Assembly: GCF_963678635.1 (NCBI RefSeq)
Contig: NC_087066.1
Coordinates: forward strand, 56,252,312-56,316,311
Source: Symsagittifera roscoffensis
Taxonomy: Eukaryota > Xenacoelomorpha > Acoela > Convolutidae
Direction: 5' to 3'
DNA length: 64,000 nucleotides
Each line of letters begins with the position of its first letter. The first letter of the stretch is position 1. Below are positions 12,001 to 24,301 of the stretch, piece after piece. The notes under the pieces were generated by a model, which was not told where the DNA came from, ran no database searches, and saw only the letters and a list, made by a program, of their open reading frames with translations. Made by a program: the position numbers and the translations under genes.

Positions 12001-14977
12001 AGCGTCGAGAAATAACATTAAGAAAAGTTTTATTGTTTTTTATCTATTTAGACTTGCGATTTTGAAAGTTACCGAACTGGTGACAAAATTTAAACTATAT
12101 TTGAGTTTTTCTCATTCAAAATTGAGTTGTTACGTTAATTGTATAATTGTTAGACAACTGGGATCTACTTAAAAATCTCCTCCCTTTCAAGAAAGAGGGG
12201 GGGATTGTTAAATAGAATACTTGCAGTGAATTTTCGACCAATCAGAATGCAGCAAAATTCGAATTTGCATGCAACGCTCTAGTGAGGATTTAATGTTTTT
12301 ATTTACAGGGGTGGAGATTCTTTAGTAGATACAATAGAGGGGGGGGGGGGTTGTTAAGTAGATCCGACAACTGTTTATCTGTTTGTATAACTATTTGACA
12401 GAAAATTCTGTGTTTCGAGGCGAAATTTGTTGCTTTGTTCTGGTGTTTTTTTTTCACGTAAAATAAGTACCTTAAAGAAAAAAGGAAAGTCTGATTGAGT
12501 CGAGGGCGAGTATTTTTGTCTCACAATTGTGATTTAAAATGCAATAAAAAGTTACAAAAAAAATTATGTGCGGACATAAGAGTGGTTTAAAAATTTTACC
12601 TACAAAACAAACTCTAACGGTGATTGAATGATCGGCGAGCAGGTGGCTATTAGATTTATAAAAATTTTTATTGGTAGAAAATATGTATATATTTTTTTTA
12701 TATTTGGTTATTTACGCTTGCGATAAGCAAGCGTTATCAAATCGAATCAGAGATCTAATTTCAGATTAACAGCTTGTTTAGAAATCAATTGGTCAACTCA
12801 GTGATTGCTCCAACTATAGGCTTATTTTGGGCATGTCTGAATTTTAAATTTTCTGTTCTGTTCGATTTTATTATCAAGAGTTAATGCAGACTCTTATATA
12901 GGTCGTGATGATTTTTTTTTTCGTTTGCTTGTTCAGGAAAAGTCTGCTCAGGCGGTTTGTCTTTCGATTTCTTTTAAGTTCAGCTCATTTCCTTTGTTAA
13001 AAAGAAGGCAAACTCTACTATCAACAGCAAAAGTGTAAAGAGCACGAAAAACGCGATTGATTACTGTTTTGAAAACGGAATTTAATTTTCAGTTTTTCCA
13101 GCGAAATAAAAAATTGAACTATTGACCCAGTTTTCTCAAAAAGGGTCTTTATAGTGATTTCGGGGAGCTCGAAAAATCAATTTGGTCGACCGAAAAAAAT
13201 AAAGCTCAACAAAATTTTCGAAAACCTGATATAGAAGCAAATTATACAAAAATAAATCGAAATCTTTGCATATCGCAACCTTTTGCTCTGCTGCTGTTGC
13301 TTTTTTTGTTTCGACCGGGAATATTTGGGCGTCTTTTAAGCTAGTTAGGGATTCGCATATGAATGTCACTTGTGAATAAAAGGTATTTCACATTGAATCA
13401 CTCGCATCTAGCATTGTGGAATGAGCTACGAGAAACTTCAGCTTTCGGTTGCTCTCTAACTAAATATGACATTTCACCAGGAGTCAATCATAAGTCAAGT
13501 GTCAAGCAAGACCACGTGTAACTGGACAAAAATCTTGTTTGCATAATTTCATCAGGCAATTAGAATCTATTCTTTTGAGTTTTTCTTCATCCCACTCAAT
13601 GGAAAAAAAAAACTTTTTTCCAATCGATGGAGCACTTTTTTCCAAATTACTCAGTTTCAGTACATGAGTGACAATCATGTGTTTTTGCATCTTGTTTTTG
13701 GTCCATGTTATCCCGTAGGTGACATTTTATTTTAAGTGTTTATTTACTTATCTTGCTTTTGCGTGGAATTTGAAAGCTCAACTTTTGCCATTTATATTGC
13801 TTTTTTATCGATGCCTATTTCCATTTTTTGTATTTTCTTGCTATTTTAAATTGTCTTGATTGCCACTCTTTTGCTTGTGTTTGCGAATTGCAGCTTCACC
13901 TCTGTTATTAAGACTCGATGAACGTAGTTCAGACACTTATTAAGGTCGCGATTATTATTTTTTTCATTTTTCCGAAAATTCTCAAAATTTGTTCAGGTTC
14001 AAATTTACTTTTTAGCGGTTTGATTTTTTTAAATTTCAGTTCATTTCCTTTGTTAAAAGGAAGACAAAATTGGCAATCGAATGGCAAAATTGTAATGATC
14101 ACGAAAAACGTGATCGATCAAATTCTAGTTTCGAAATGGTAGTTTTGAGATTTCCCAGCGAAATAAAAATTATACTTAATGATCCAATTTTCTCAAATTG
14201 TGTTATTTTTTTAATCAAAAATGTGCCTATCAGAAATTGTTCTTAAAGTTCAATGAGTTTTCAGGACATCTGTTTTTTTGAAATCTGAAAGTTGAGATTA
14301 TTTCAAAAAGAACAAGGCAGTTTTTTTCAGATTTTTTTTTCCGTGCTTTTCAGTTTTTTTTTGCGTTCATTGAATCTTTTTCAAATGTCTGTTGGCTATG
14401 TTTTCGATTGCGATTAGCAAATTTAATTAAATCGGGGCAGAGTTCAGCTAAAAAAGCCAGTCTAACAGACTGCAAAGCTTCAAAATTTTTCTGATACCGA
14501 ATGAGTTTCTGGAGTGCGTGCTTTTCTGGTTCAATTATCGCACATTTTGCCAATTTATGCACCCGAATCATTTTTTCCTAGGTTACTGGAAAACGTCGCA
14601 AACGAAAGAAGCGCAAGCGCGCCTGGAACACTCGAAACATGGTCCAGGCTAAATTCCAAAAAGAGGAGAAGAGTTTAGTCCGAGAAACAAGACGTTTCCA
14701 GTATTCAGTGGAGATGTCCAAACTATTGGCCGCCAATGCCGATAGAAGAAAGTCATCTAAAACATTGCGAAGACCTTTAATCGTTGCTTTGCGAGATCTG
14801 AGTCTGATAGACAAACAAGACAGGGCAGATAGAATGCTGCTTCCTGATATTTCTACTGGTAATATGACTTATAGAGGAATATCAGCGATGACTAATCGTC
14901 TAAATGGGGGAGGGAGGGCTACCAGACAGCAGTTGAGCCGATTATCCAACACACATAATTCAATCATTGATCAATAA
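9037..14977 (+). CDS. Five-exon gene, unrecognised basic/serine-rich protein (405 aa)
   Basis: I read five exons: 9037-9278, 9908-10042, 10255-10499, 11667-11866 and 14582-14977. Every junction is GT-AG, phases match (2, 2, 1, 0), and the total is 1,218 bases including TAA. The ATG sits just after CGAAA; an upstream exon is not excluded. The protein begins proline/serine-rich (MTPRPSPKTPKEPV) and has a Ser/Thr-rich middle and an acidic patch (SDSEGEDVEQ). A predicted-folded stretch lies in exon 4 (QLLVEILSIVQFPDF). It is followed by an acidic-to-basic run (KKKEDDEDDK, then KRRKRKKRKR across the exon 4/5 junction) typical of a nuclear localisation signal, and then a helical, basic C-terminal region. 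I recognise no family. Nuclear location is inference. The next gene starts 360 bp downstream on the same strand. Confidence 0.72.
10786..10875. repeat. Hairpin module in intron 3 of the 405-aa gene
   Basis: CAGCAAGGGTATTGCAATCG repeats the module seen at 6,600. It is followed by an inverted pair, TTACTAATTTTGTTCACA and TGGTCAAAATTAGTAA. This is the same family as the 6,585 element, in an intron. Confidence 0.45.
10920..11095 (+). repeat. tRNA-derived SINE-like repeat
   Basis: GGGTTCGAATCTAACGGGA resembles a tRNA T-arm / pol III B box (GGTTCGANNCC). The downstream tail GTCTGCTTATGT...GGCTTAGTTGCCACA is shared with the copy near 22,850-22,980, and in part with about 8,220. A conserved tail behind a B-box head suggests a SINE family. 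The A box and full tRNA head are not clear, so the 5' end is approximate. Confidence 0.4.
11867..12884. other. Intron 4 of the 405-aa gene, proximal part
   Basis: Intron 4 spans 11,867-14,581. This part is AT-rich with a G-run near 12,340 and another hairpin module (CTTGCGATAAGCAAGCG) at about 12,716. No open frame here is convincing. Confidence 0.4.
12885..13110. repeat. Dispersed repeat family A, copy 3 (intronic)
   Basis: It shares CTTATATAGGTCGTGATGAT and AGCAAAAGTGTAAA...GCACGAAAAA with the copy at 1,730-1,960, in the same order and at the same spacing. Confidence 0.5.
13140..13230. repeat. Fragment of hAT-like MITE interior
   Basis: GAAAAATCAATTTGGTCGAC, preceded by a GTCTTTATAGTG-like stretch, matches the interior of the MITEs near 63,190-63,260 and 24,065. 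Neither terminal inverted repeat is present, so this is a relic. Confidence 0.4.
13900..14260. repeat. Dispersed repeat family A, copy 4 (intronic)
   Basis: It contains CATTTCCTTTGTTAAAAGGA, ATCACGAAAAACGTGATCGA and TTCTAGTTTCGAAATGGTAG, all paralleled in the copies at 1,860-1,940 and 12,980-13,070. The copies are diverged, which suggests an old family. Confidence 0.5.
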
Positions 14978-15337
14978 TTACTCGACAGTTAATTCTTCCT
15001 TTTCTGTTAGTTACTCTTAGGCCACATTTAGTCACAGTGCCTTAAAATTTCGTCATCAGTCATCCGCGCTTTAAAATAACGATACAGTTTTCGTACAATC
15101 GCTGCTGCGTTTTTCACGCTTTGCTTACTTCATTCGACTTCGCTGACCTTTGAGTGATTCAATTCCAACTATATTAATTCCTAATCGACCTGCCCTTTTG
15201 ACTGAAACTCCAAGGTCAATCTCTTCGGTTTGCCAATTAGCCGCATTCGCAGTGAATCATTCGTCGTCGGTGTCGTCGTAGCAAAACCAAGCTAATTCTG
15301 AAACCAATAAAGCAGACAAACCAACAAACGAACGAAA
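14978..15337 (+). promoter_or_regulatory. Short intergenic gap / 5' UTR of LDLR-A gene
   Basis: Only 360 bp separate the stop of the 405-aa gene from the ATG of the LDLR-A gene. An AATAAA at 15,306-15,311 could be the poly(A) signal of the first gene but lies 27 bp before the next ATG, so the transcripts would overlap or be very close. No clear TATA box is seen. The split between 3' UTR, promoter and 5' UTR is not resolved. Confidence 0.35.
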
Positions 15338-18300
15338 ATGGTGAGTGGAATCTTGTTGCAATCGATTACTTTCGCAAAAAAATAGAAAACGCGATATTTT
15401 TTGAAAAATCAAGCGAAAATAGTTGACCCTTGATACTACCGATATCTTGATTTCGATTCATTGAAAAAAGTTAAATCACAGTCAGAAATTTCAAATTTTC
15501 AGATTTGCCGCAGTAGGAAGGAAGACTTGCTTCGCACGATGATGGTGCCAACCGTCATTACTATGTTCATCGCCATGTGGTCCTTGTCGACTGCAACTCA
15601 TTCGAAGAATAGCACGGTCCACGATTTTCCCCTGTGCAAACCAGGTCTATTCGACTGTCAGGAGTCGGTTGCTAAGTGCGTTTCGGCCAGTTGGATTTGT
15701 GATGGAGAAGTGGATTGCCTGGAGTCGGGTCTGGATGAAAGACAGTCGTGCTGTGCCGAGGGTAAACAGTTCGAGTGTCTCGAGGATGGGCTGTGTGTGG
15801 ATATGAAGTACAGGTATGGTCGCTTAATTGATCAATTCCTTATATTTTGAGCATCCATAAAAATACTATAAAGTTGGAGCTTCCGAAATACCGTTTTATG
15901 CAAATCCAGGTTTTCTGAGCTTTTTGGTTGTAGAAAAGTTTATCGGATGCTCTGCTAGTTAAACCAGGTTCCAACCCCACCCATAGCGATATTCCTAAAT
16001 GTGAGTTCCGAGAAATAATGCAAATGTGATCCCCCCATTGTTTGTTTAGGGAGCATACCTAACTACGCATGAAAAACCAAAAATGAAGCGTTATTTCAGG
16101 TGTGACTCATTCGCAGACTGCAGTGACTCATCGGACGAGAGGGAGTGTAGTGACTGTGAGGCGAGAGGACTGTTCCAATGCAAGAGTGATAGATGTATCG
16201 ATCCAGTGTTCGTGTGCGACGAAGGTAGATCTCCAATTTGGTCTTATTGTGGAGTTAAATGATAACTTCGGTTGGAGATCCTTAACAACTTGCCCTTTCA
16301 AAATCAGAGCTAATTTTTGAAGACAGAATGCAGCGAAATAAGAGTTTTCTTTACAAAGCCTGTGTGCTAATTTACTTAATTCAAAGGGGGAGATTCTTTA
16401 GTAGATACCATAGGGGGTTCCATAGATCGGTGAAAATGGTCTAATACAAGTTATTTTGGAAGCCACTGGAAAGAGTTAGCATCGTATCAACTAGATTCTG
16501 TAAGACTTCCAAAATAATTTGTATTAAAGTTGCATAAATGGTTTGAGTGATGGTGGTAAGTACTTTTAGGTACCTTTGAGGTTCCACGTTCTTGGTTTTG
16601 ATTGTTCGATTTAGATAATGACTGCGGTGACTTCTCTGACGAGATCAACTGCAACTCACGACATCCGAATGCATTCACGTGTCAAAGTGGAGAGTTGATG
16701 GTGACCTCTGACAAACTGTGCGATGGCTTCAGCGACTGTGGAGACTTGTCGGATGAAGTGGGATGTGAACCTTGCGAGCCATTCCACTTTCCATGCCAGG
16801 ACAACCTAGGTCGGCTCAAATATCAGCTCAATGAAATTTATTTTCGTATATATTTTTATATATATATGTTTTTAAGATCCAGGCGCGGATCTAGGAATTT
16901 CGCGAGGGGGGGATTTTCGAAAAATTTTAATTTTTCTCGGCCTTTTTTTTTAGGTCGACCAAAATGGTTTTCTGAGCTCTCCCAAGCCGTTATAAAGCCC
17001 CTAATTTGACGAAATTTTCAGCGCTGCAGGCAAATTTTTGAAAGAAGGCGTTTGTAAGCACTTTGGAAAGTTTCGACCAAAAAAGATTTTTCGGCGCACG
17101 CTCCCCCCTCAAAATAAGAAGGCGCCTTCAGAAAAAATTAAGTCAGCCAAAAATGGATATCTCAAAATAGTACAAAGGGTGGACCCTTTATGTCGGCAGG
17201 CGGTCGAATTTCTGAGGGGGGCGTCCGCCCCTCCCCCCTCCCCCTAAATCCGCTACTGAATTGACCCATTTCTCGACAGACAATTTTTTTAAATTTAAAC
17301 CTGAATCAAGGCTGAAAGGGAGTAATGAGTTTTTCTTACGTTATCAAAGTTGGCTGAAAATTAGCACCCTCATTTCATGAAATTTGAAACTCAGTTTACA
17401 TAAGCTAAAATATATTAAAAATGTTTAAGGTTGTGTGCTCGTGTTTGACCTCTGTGACGGAGAGCCGCAATGCCTTGACGGCTCGGACGAAATGTGGTGC
17501 GAAGAGTGTGCAAACAGTGGCGATTTCAAGTGCAAAAATGGAGAGTGCATTTCCCGTGCAAAGGTGTGCGATTACGTTGATAATTGCGGTGACAAATCTG
17601 ACGAGAACATCTGCTCTTGCAAACCTGGAAACGACTTCAGATGCACGTCGGGTATCCGAAACCACCTGAATGCTTCCAATTTGCGGTGTATCCCTGATGA
17701 ATGGATTTGTGATGGCACTTACGACTGCAAAGATGGCGAGGATGAGAAGCCGGCGATGTGTTTCCAGGAAGGTTCGGGTTCCGAGAAGATCCACGAGTGT
17801 GAGTCGGATGAGTTTGAGTGTTCAGACAAGCATTGCATCAAAACAAGCGAAGTGTGCGATGGCATTGAACAGTGCTTCAGGGTTAGTTAGGCCTACAATC
17901 CTATGTTTAACTTCAACGGTTTTACTGAGGCTTCTCGATTACATTTGTTGCGCAAGTTCAAAGTTAATTTTGTGTGATGCCTTTTTCCTAGTTAATATTG
18001 AATCGAAATGCCTAAATCGAGGGTGATTTTAGGGTGAAGATGAAGTTGCATGTCCTAATAATTGTCCACGGGGGAAGTACGAACTCTGCCTTACCACCGA
18101 TGAATGTATTTCTTACGACCAATTCTGCGATGGGAAGCAGGACTGTGCCGACAACCACGATGAGTCATACACTAACGGCTACTGCTTCTGTAGCGGGATC
18201 CTATGCGGTAACAAGTGCGTCCCGGTTGAAAAAATTTGCGACTCCACTTGGGACTGTAAGCATGGTGAAGATGAAATCGAATGCACGAAATGCCGAACTA

Positions 18301-19178
18301 ATTTACAAAGCACGAGTCACCTTATGGACCAAACAGTGTTCGTAACAAGCTTGATTAAAGAAACCTACACACAAATGGATAGCTTCCAAATATACTTTGC
18401 TGCTTTGGTTGATAAGTTAACTTCTGCGTTCGGGGTTCAAGATTCGCCTTTTCATATCGACGTTGAAGCTCATGATCCAGATGCGCAGAAATTAGTCGAG
18501 GAGGCACAGAAGTTTTTAATCTCCATTGTTTCTCAACGACAAGTTCTGAGTCAATTTATGTCTGTAATGATGGAGTTGAGATTGACAGATGAAACACTTC
18601 CTGTGTACATTCGCTCTGAAACTCCAGCTAAACAAAATGTCCCAAGACAGAAAAGGTACATCATCGAACGGACAGAAGCAAGCGAGGCTTACGACGATTT
18701 GGTTAACCGTGTTAAATACTTGAGAGAAAAAGCTACCGACTCAGTTCAGACGTTAAGCGCCATAACTAAGATGTTGCATTACGATTTCTCGACTTGTAAG
18801 GACCACGGATACTTTGCCGGCATGCAGAATAAGAAGCGTTCCATGCGTGAAGTCTTCACTGCACTTTCAATGGTGCAAAATGATGTACCTCGTGAGAAAG
18901 TTCACGAGTTTATCGAAATGCTGTACAGTTTGGACGACCAATTGAAACAACTGATTGTTTCAGTTCAGAAATTCGATTATGTAATCGCGTCTTTGACTTT
19001 CCTAATCGATGATGCAGGATCGAAACTGCAGTCTATGGTAACGGAAGAACTGAGTGTTCCGACTGACACGAAAAAGGAGGAAAAGCAAGGCAAGTTGCAG
19101 TACAGATCCAGTTGGAATAATGAGAAACTTGATAGATATCATAAGAAGTATAATAAAGAAACACCATACAAAGGATAA
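15338..19178 (+). CDS. Secreted protein with ten LDLR class A repeats (743 aa)
   Basis: Six exons join in frame: 15338-15340 (ATG only), 15503-15813, 16100-16224, 16615-16809, 17430-17881 and 18033-19178. All are GT-AG, and the total is 2,232 bases with TAA. Residues 1-35 have basic residues then a hydrophobic stretch (PTVITMFIAMW), a likely signal peptide. About ten LDLR-A repeats follow, to residue ~450; most keep six cysteines and the calcium-binding C-D-x-SDE ending (for example CGDLSDEVGC, CLDGSDEMWC). Residues ~460-743 are helical, cysteine-poor and unrecognised, with a furin-type RQKR at ~567-570. No transmembrane segment is evident, so the protein is probably extracellular and perhaps cut in two. 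LDLR-A repeats generally bind protein ligands in a calcium-dependent way; the ligand here is unknown. Repeat 4 has drifted (a GELMVTSDK loop lacking one Cys). Confidence 0.88.
16880..17258. mobile_element. hAT-like MITE in an intron of the LDLR-A gene
   Basis: The left end CAGGCGCGGATCTAGG and the reverse complement of the right end (CAGTAGCGGATTTAGG) form terminal inverted repeats. They are followed by G-rich then C-rich subterminal stretches, as in the other copies of this window. The interior shares TTTAGGTCGACCAAAATGG-type sequence with them. The flanking 8-mers do not match, so the target duplication has decayed or the end is slightly misplaced. Confidence 0.55.
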
Positions 19179-19456
19179 TTTATCAAACTAAGTAATTTAT
19201 TGTTCATATCCCAATAGTTTTGAAGAAAGTGGGAAACATACAGGCAGACGAGGAAAATTTGACTTGTGGTTAGGTACGAGATGCCCATGTAGTAGTACCA
19301 TTGGTTTCTGTGTTTTCGACAGGGAATTAAGAAAGCGTGCGTACAGGTGATTGTAATCGATTTTCATTTTATGCCCCTGCTGATACAAATACAAGTGCGC
19401 GTTTTTACGCAAGCGAAACGTAGTTTACGAAACATTTTTTTATAACCTAAGTTGCG

Positions 19457-19462
19457 AATAAA
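19457..19462 (+). terminator. Likely poly(A) signal of LDLR-A gene
   Basis: AATAAA lies 278 bp after the stop codon, with no better candidate between. It suggests a 3' UTR of about 0.3 kb. Confidence 0.5.
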
Positions 19463-22400
19463 AGTGCTCATTTGGTGGCTCTATGGTTTCAATTAAATCA
19501 CATTTGAGCCTATTTGAGCATAGCAATTTAATATTGTTGCTTTATTTTAAGTGCTAGGTACTGTTAAAAAAACAGGTATTATGAGAATATATGAGATTTG
19601 CTGTTTTTGTTAGCGTCTCTTCAGAAAAACTTCCATTTTCTCCTCTGCTCCGTTTTTCAAAAAATGTTCCTCTGCTCCGTTTTTCAAAAAATGTTCTAAT
19701 GAACAAACCAGTTGGTGTTTTATGTGCCAGCGTATTTCGCTAGTCTCTTCTCAGTTGAACCCACGCTCTACAGCCTTCGAAAGTTTCAGTCGGGGGACCT
19801 AATTAATCGTTTGTTCTCAAATATTAAATGCACAAATCTGAGATGCGATTCCCTTGATTTGTTTATTCGATTATGACCATCTCAGATTTGTGAATCTCTG
19901 ATTTTCCTAGCAGTTCTTCCCTGAAGTTGGTAGGAAAAAAGTTTATGCCCTCAAACAAGCCCATCTTTTGACATTTTGATTAATTTTAAAACAACTTTCA
20001 AACTACCCTTCCGACCGAAAGGAAAATAAGTTATGTGAAATTTTTCTGTGCAAGCGGCTATGATCTGCGGTTGGTAAAAAAATAAATATGGGCCTTCGAT
20101 AAAGTCTAATTGTCGAACTTATGAGCGTTTTTTTGGAAACTCATTTTTCCAAAAACCTAACTTGCTGATTCAGAGGTTGAAAATTCATTCAAACCAACAC
20201 AAATTGAGACTCTGCGTAATCTGTTAGCTTCATTTTTTTTTATAGAAAAGCCGATATGGACTTCGGGAAAATCCAATTTTTACCGTTTGTTAAAGAGTTG
20301 TCATCACTAATATCGAAAACTACAAGCTAAATTTGATAGTACGGATTCAATCCAAAAGTCAGGGCGCCGAAAACTTGCCTGCTTGAAAGGCTAATCCCAT
20401 GCTGTGGTACAGAAAAGTTAATAGAGTTAGCAAAATTCAAACTTTTGATTCAAGATTATTTTTTTAAAAACATTCCAGACAAATTGAAAACTACACATAC
20501 TACCCAGACAAATTGAAAACTGCCCATAGTGTTTCTGAAAACTACCCAGACAAATCTGAAAAATAGAATTTAATTGAAAGAGCGAGTCGTTTTTTCCTTA
20601 AATAAGCAGTTAATGTCCTTTTTAAGCAGAGAAATTACAAAGGTTTTGCGGTAACTCCAAGACTTAGATTTGCTGAATATTACGCATTTCCGTATCAGTA
20701 CATATGACTAATAATAATAAGTGCATATGATTATTAGTAATAAAACAGGTACATCCAGCATTGGCTGTACCACTAGTTTACTTCAAAGTGTGGAGCAGAT
20801 GCGAGGACGTTATTGATGCTCCTAATCCTGAGGTCAGGGATTCAAACCCAGCACATTTGAAACATTTTTGAGCGAGTTTTTGCTGCTTCGTAGATGGCTA
20901 TTGTTAGTAAATTACAAGAGGTTGTGGAACGGATAACGTTATTTTCCTAATCTCAAAAATGATACTCGAAATTTTTTCTCAAGGTGTATTTTTAATATTT
21001 TCTTTTTCTTATTTCACTTTGTTTCGACTGTATAGAGCTTTTTTTGCATTTTCCTCGCTTGTGTTTGCGAAGCACAGCTTCGCCTCAGGGTCTTAACTTT
21101 CAGCGCGGGACAGACTTCATGACGGCGCACATCCAAATCGCAGTACGCGTATAAAGTGTTTTTTGTACAGTCACCGGACAAGGCAATAGCAATTTTTGAT
21201 GTCAACGAGCAAATAAATTTTTTTTTATTTTCGACGTTTTCTTTAATTTTTTGGAATAAGGTTGAATTGGCTCATTCGAGATAATTGTATTTGAAAACAG
21301 CTAGCTGAATCGAAATCGAGAATTTTTGTTTCGGAGGCATTAAATAGCAGTAAATTATATCGTCCAGAAGTGTTTTTGCTGTGTAAACAATTCAGGAAGT
21401 TTGAATGTAAGGGCTTAAATTTGTTCTCAAAAAAACTAGTAAGCTTCTTTACTCTTTATTTGACCAAAGAATGACAGATAAAAGAATTGAAAAAGTTATA
21501 TGGCCCGGCATTAAAAACGGTATATATCATATTTATGCATAGTTTGACTGCCCAACCAAATAATTTGGAAACCTCCAATCAATGCACAATCTTTTCATAA
21601 GCATTTATATGCAGTCTCAAAAATTTCTGGTGTTAGCTCCCAAGACTTTTAATGTTTCAAACCGCCCAAAAATAAGACCGATTTAATGCCGGAACAAGCC
21701 CCAAAGAACCAACTTGAGACTGTATTATCAAATTCCTGCTTCGCGAGGATGTTTCACCTCGGTAACTAATTTTGATTTAGCGCGTTAAAATCGTGATTTT
21801 ACAAACGTCGGAACAAAAAGCTGCAGAGAAAACAATAAAACGCGGGAAAAAAATGTTTATTGTTCCGACTTTCGATACGAAAGTAACGGAATATTTGTGC
21901 TCGGGGTGGGGTTTTTTTTTCTTCAGACAAATTTCGACTTTTTAACTAGCCATTTTTGACGGAAGTTTTTTATATCATTCGAAAGGTATTGTTTTCCTGA
22001 GCTCAAATTTGAAAAAATATTCCACCTGTGATCATTTTTCGTAAAGTTATGGGGGTTTAAAGATTGCCATTTTGGCCAATTTGGGACAATTAACGCGCGA
22101 TATGTTTCGCGCTAATAACGCGTAAGCGGAGAGTTAATCCGTCTTAGAAATCGTTCCAAATTGGTTTAACAAACCTTATTTGCCATCATTAATTTGTTAC
22201 AAGTAGCGAAATCTATCCTTTCGTACTTTATATGGTGTGTGGGGGAATATTTTCATAAAAAATTCACAAATTTTAGAAAAAAAAAACTTTTTATTTTGTT
22301 TTTTACTTTTAATTTTTTGATGTTACTACTGCTCCATAAACCTTAATAGGCAGTCGGAACATTCAGGGCTTCGCCTTGATACGAGCAGTCTTGTTTACTC

Positions 22401-22799
22401 TTTGAAAGCAAAAGTGGAATATATGTAGTTGAAATTGAAATAATCAAGTTGTTTGAATCTAATAAGTTTTTTTGAGGTAAAGTTTATGTCAAAATTAATT
22501 CGGGTGTACATCATTGTTTTTTGAATAACTAGAAATTGGAAAAAAATAAGAAGAAAAGTTTTTAGATGTAAGTAAGCTCGCGATTGACAAGCACTACCAA
22601 ATTAAATCGGAATACAGTGTTTTTGGTTAACTGCTAACTAAACAAAATCTTTTGAACCATTTGCTTCGGGGTATAATCACTTCTAAGGCTTCAGTGGTAC
22701 TTCGAGCAGTATCACTGAGATTAACTACTGGCCACTAATAACCCATTTTTAAGGATATATCTAGAAGTGTAACCGTTAATAAAATCAAAATCATAGCGT
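19463..22799. other. Intergenic, no gene seen
   Basis: AT-rich sequence. A 30-bp direct duplication (TTCCTCTGCTCCGTTTTTCA) lies at about 19,637-19,695. A short array based on ACCCAGACAAATTGAAAACT lies at about 20,475-20,560. A palindromic phrase GCGAAGCACAGCTTCGCC is at about 21,068. A B-box-like phrase at about 20,835 (AGGGATTCAAACCC) may be a worn SINE. No coding exon is supportable. Confidence 0.4.
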
Positions 22800-22985
22800 A
22801 AATCTGCAAATACGGCACAGGAAAACTCAAACGCCTGCGAATACAAAGTGCTGAGGTTCGAATCCGGCCAGGACCTGTTTTTTTTTTCTGTAAACAGGAA
22901 ATTTTGTAAACATGCGTGGCAAGAAAACTTTTGTCAAATCTTTCGTCGTCTGCTTATGTGCCGGTTTAGTTGCCACAGCGCCGAA
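22800..22985 (+). repeat. tRNA-derived SINE-like repeat
   Basis: GAGGTTCGAATCCGGCC near 22,853 matches a pol III B box. The tail GTCTGCTTATGTGCCGG...TTAGTTGCCACA matches the copy at 11,050-11,085. It is the same family as the intronic copy at 10,920. Confidence 0.42.
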
Positions 22986-23219
22986 AGTTGTTATGCATTT
23001 AGCATTTTAATCTTTTTAATTGAAAAGTTCGGTTGTACTCCAATTATGTGTAATTTATTGCTTGCCAGAAAATCTTCCTAATTTGTTTTTGTATATTTTA
23101 TGAGTTTTCATTTCACATCTTTGACTCGCAGTTTTTTAAACTTTTTTGAATGAAAGTTTTTTTGGAGTTTTTTTAATGTGATTGCAAGAACTTTTGTGTT
23201 TTATTTTGAATTACTCATG

Positions 23220-23735
23220 TCTTTCGAAAGTTGCGTTTTTTTCGGATTAACGCACCGCTACAAGATCACAAAACTGGATGATTTGCATAGAACTTTCACT
23301 TCAGTGAAGTCTCGGCAAAGAACACTTTCATTCGGATCCGAGGCAGAGATGTTGCTTCGATCTGAGTTTTTTGTCCGCTTCTTCTGGACGCATAAAGTTG
23401 AAAAATTTTGCTCTGCAGTAAATGAAGCTGCCTATTGTCATCCAAATGTCTCTAGTTGGCGAGGTTTTTGACCAATCTTGCGTCTCATGAATTTTATTTC
23501 ACTTTTTTCAGGCGCGTTTTCACTGAATCACGGATTTGCCGGATTTCGTTCCACCAATTTTAGCAGAAGGTCGATATCAAGCTTTGTTTTGGTTATGGTT
23601 GTCATATTTAATAAATCGCTCCAGTTTTCCCAAAAAATTGGAGGGTCGATTGAATGTTTTTTGCCAAATCTGTGGAGTTCCTTTCACGCGCGCTCTGTTA
23701 TTCTTAGACTGCGCTATAATAAAGTGATCTGGTTC
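23220..23735 (+). other. Two adjacent open stretches, coding status doubtful
   Basis: An open stretch to 23,471 (ending YCHPNVSSWRGF) and another at about 23,536-23,727 (with FCQICGVPF, a CxxC pair) are separated by ~45 bp that begins GTTTTT and ends TTTTTTCAG, like a tiny intron. Codon quality looks better than in neighbouring DNA, but no family is recognised, no start is clear, and the implied intron is much shorter than those of the two real genes. It may be a gene relic or chance. Confidence 0.18.
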
Positions 23736-23989
23736 TAACACTAACGTACTAAAAAACAAAAATGAATTGCTACAATAGGTGAATTAGTTTATGTTTAAAT
23801 ATCACATTAAAATGGCAACTAAGCACTCCAACATATTGGTTGCCACCGAAGGACAGACTATAATTGTTAGAATAATTCATAGTTTTTGATAAACCACCAA
23901 TCAAGTTTAAGTGAATTAAAAAAATTATACCTCTCTCCCTTCCCCAGGGTGGATGAAACTAAAAAACTAAAAGTTTTCATAAAATCAGA

Positions 23990-24301
23990 CAGGGGCGGAT
24001 CTAAGATTTTTTTGAGGGGGCGAACATTTAAAAAACGTTTCAAAAATTTGTCTACTTTTTTTGGGTCGACCAAATTGATTTTCCGAGTTCTCCCAAAGCA
24101 CCAAAAAACCGTTTTTAGGCACTTTTTGGAAAATTTGTTCCAAAAAAGTTTCTCCCCCCTCATAATTAGTATGTATTGGCGCCAAAAGCTCCTTTAGACA
24201 AACTTTAGGGTTGGTTGGTAAAAACTGAATTTTTTAAAAAGTACCCAAGTAAGGACCCTTTGGGTCGGCAGGGGTTCAAATCCGCCCGAAATCCGCTCCT
24301 G
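23990..24301. mobile_element. hAT-like MITE with 8-bp target duplication
   Basis: The left end is CAGGGGCGGATCTAAG; the reverse complement of the right end is CAGGAGCGGATTTCGG. The flanks AAATCAGA and AAATCAGC match at 7 of 8 positions, the target-duplication size typical of hAT elements. The 312-bp length and lack of an open frame make it non-autonomous. It is the best-defined copy of this family in the window. Confidence 0.7.
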
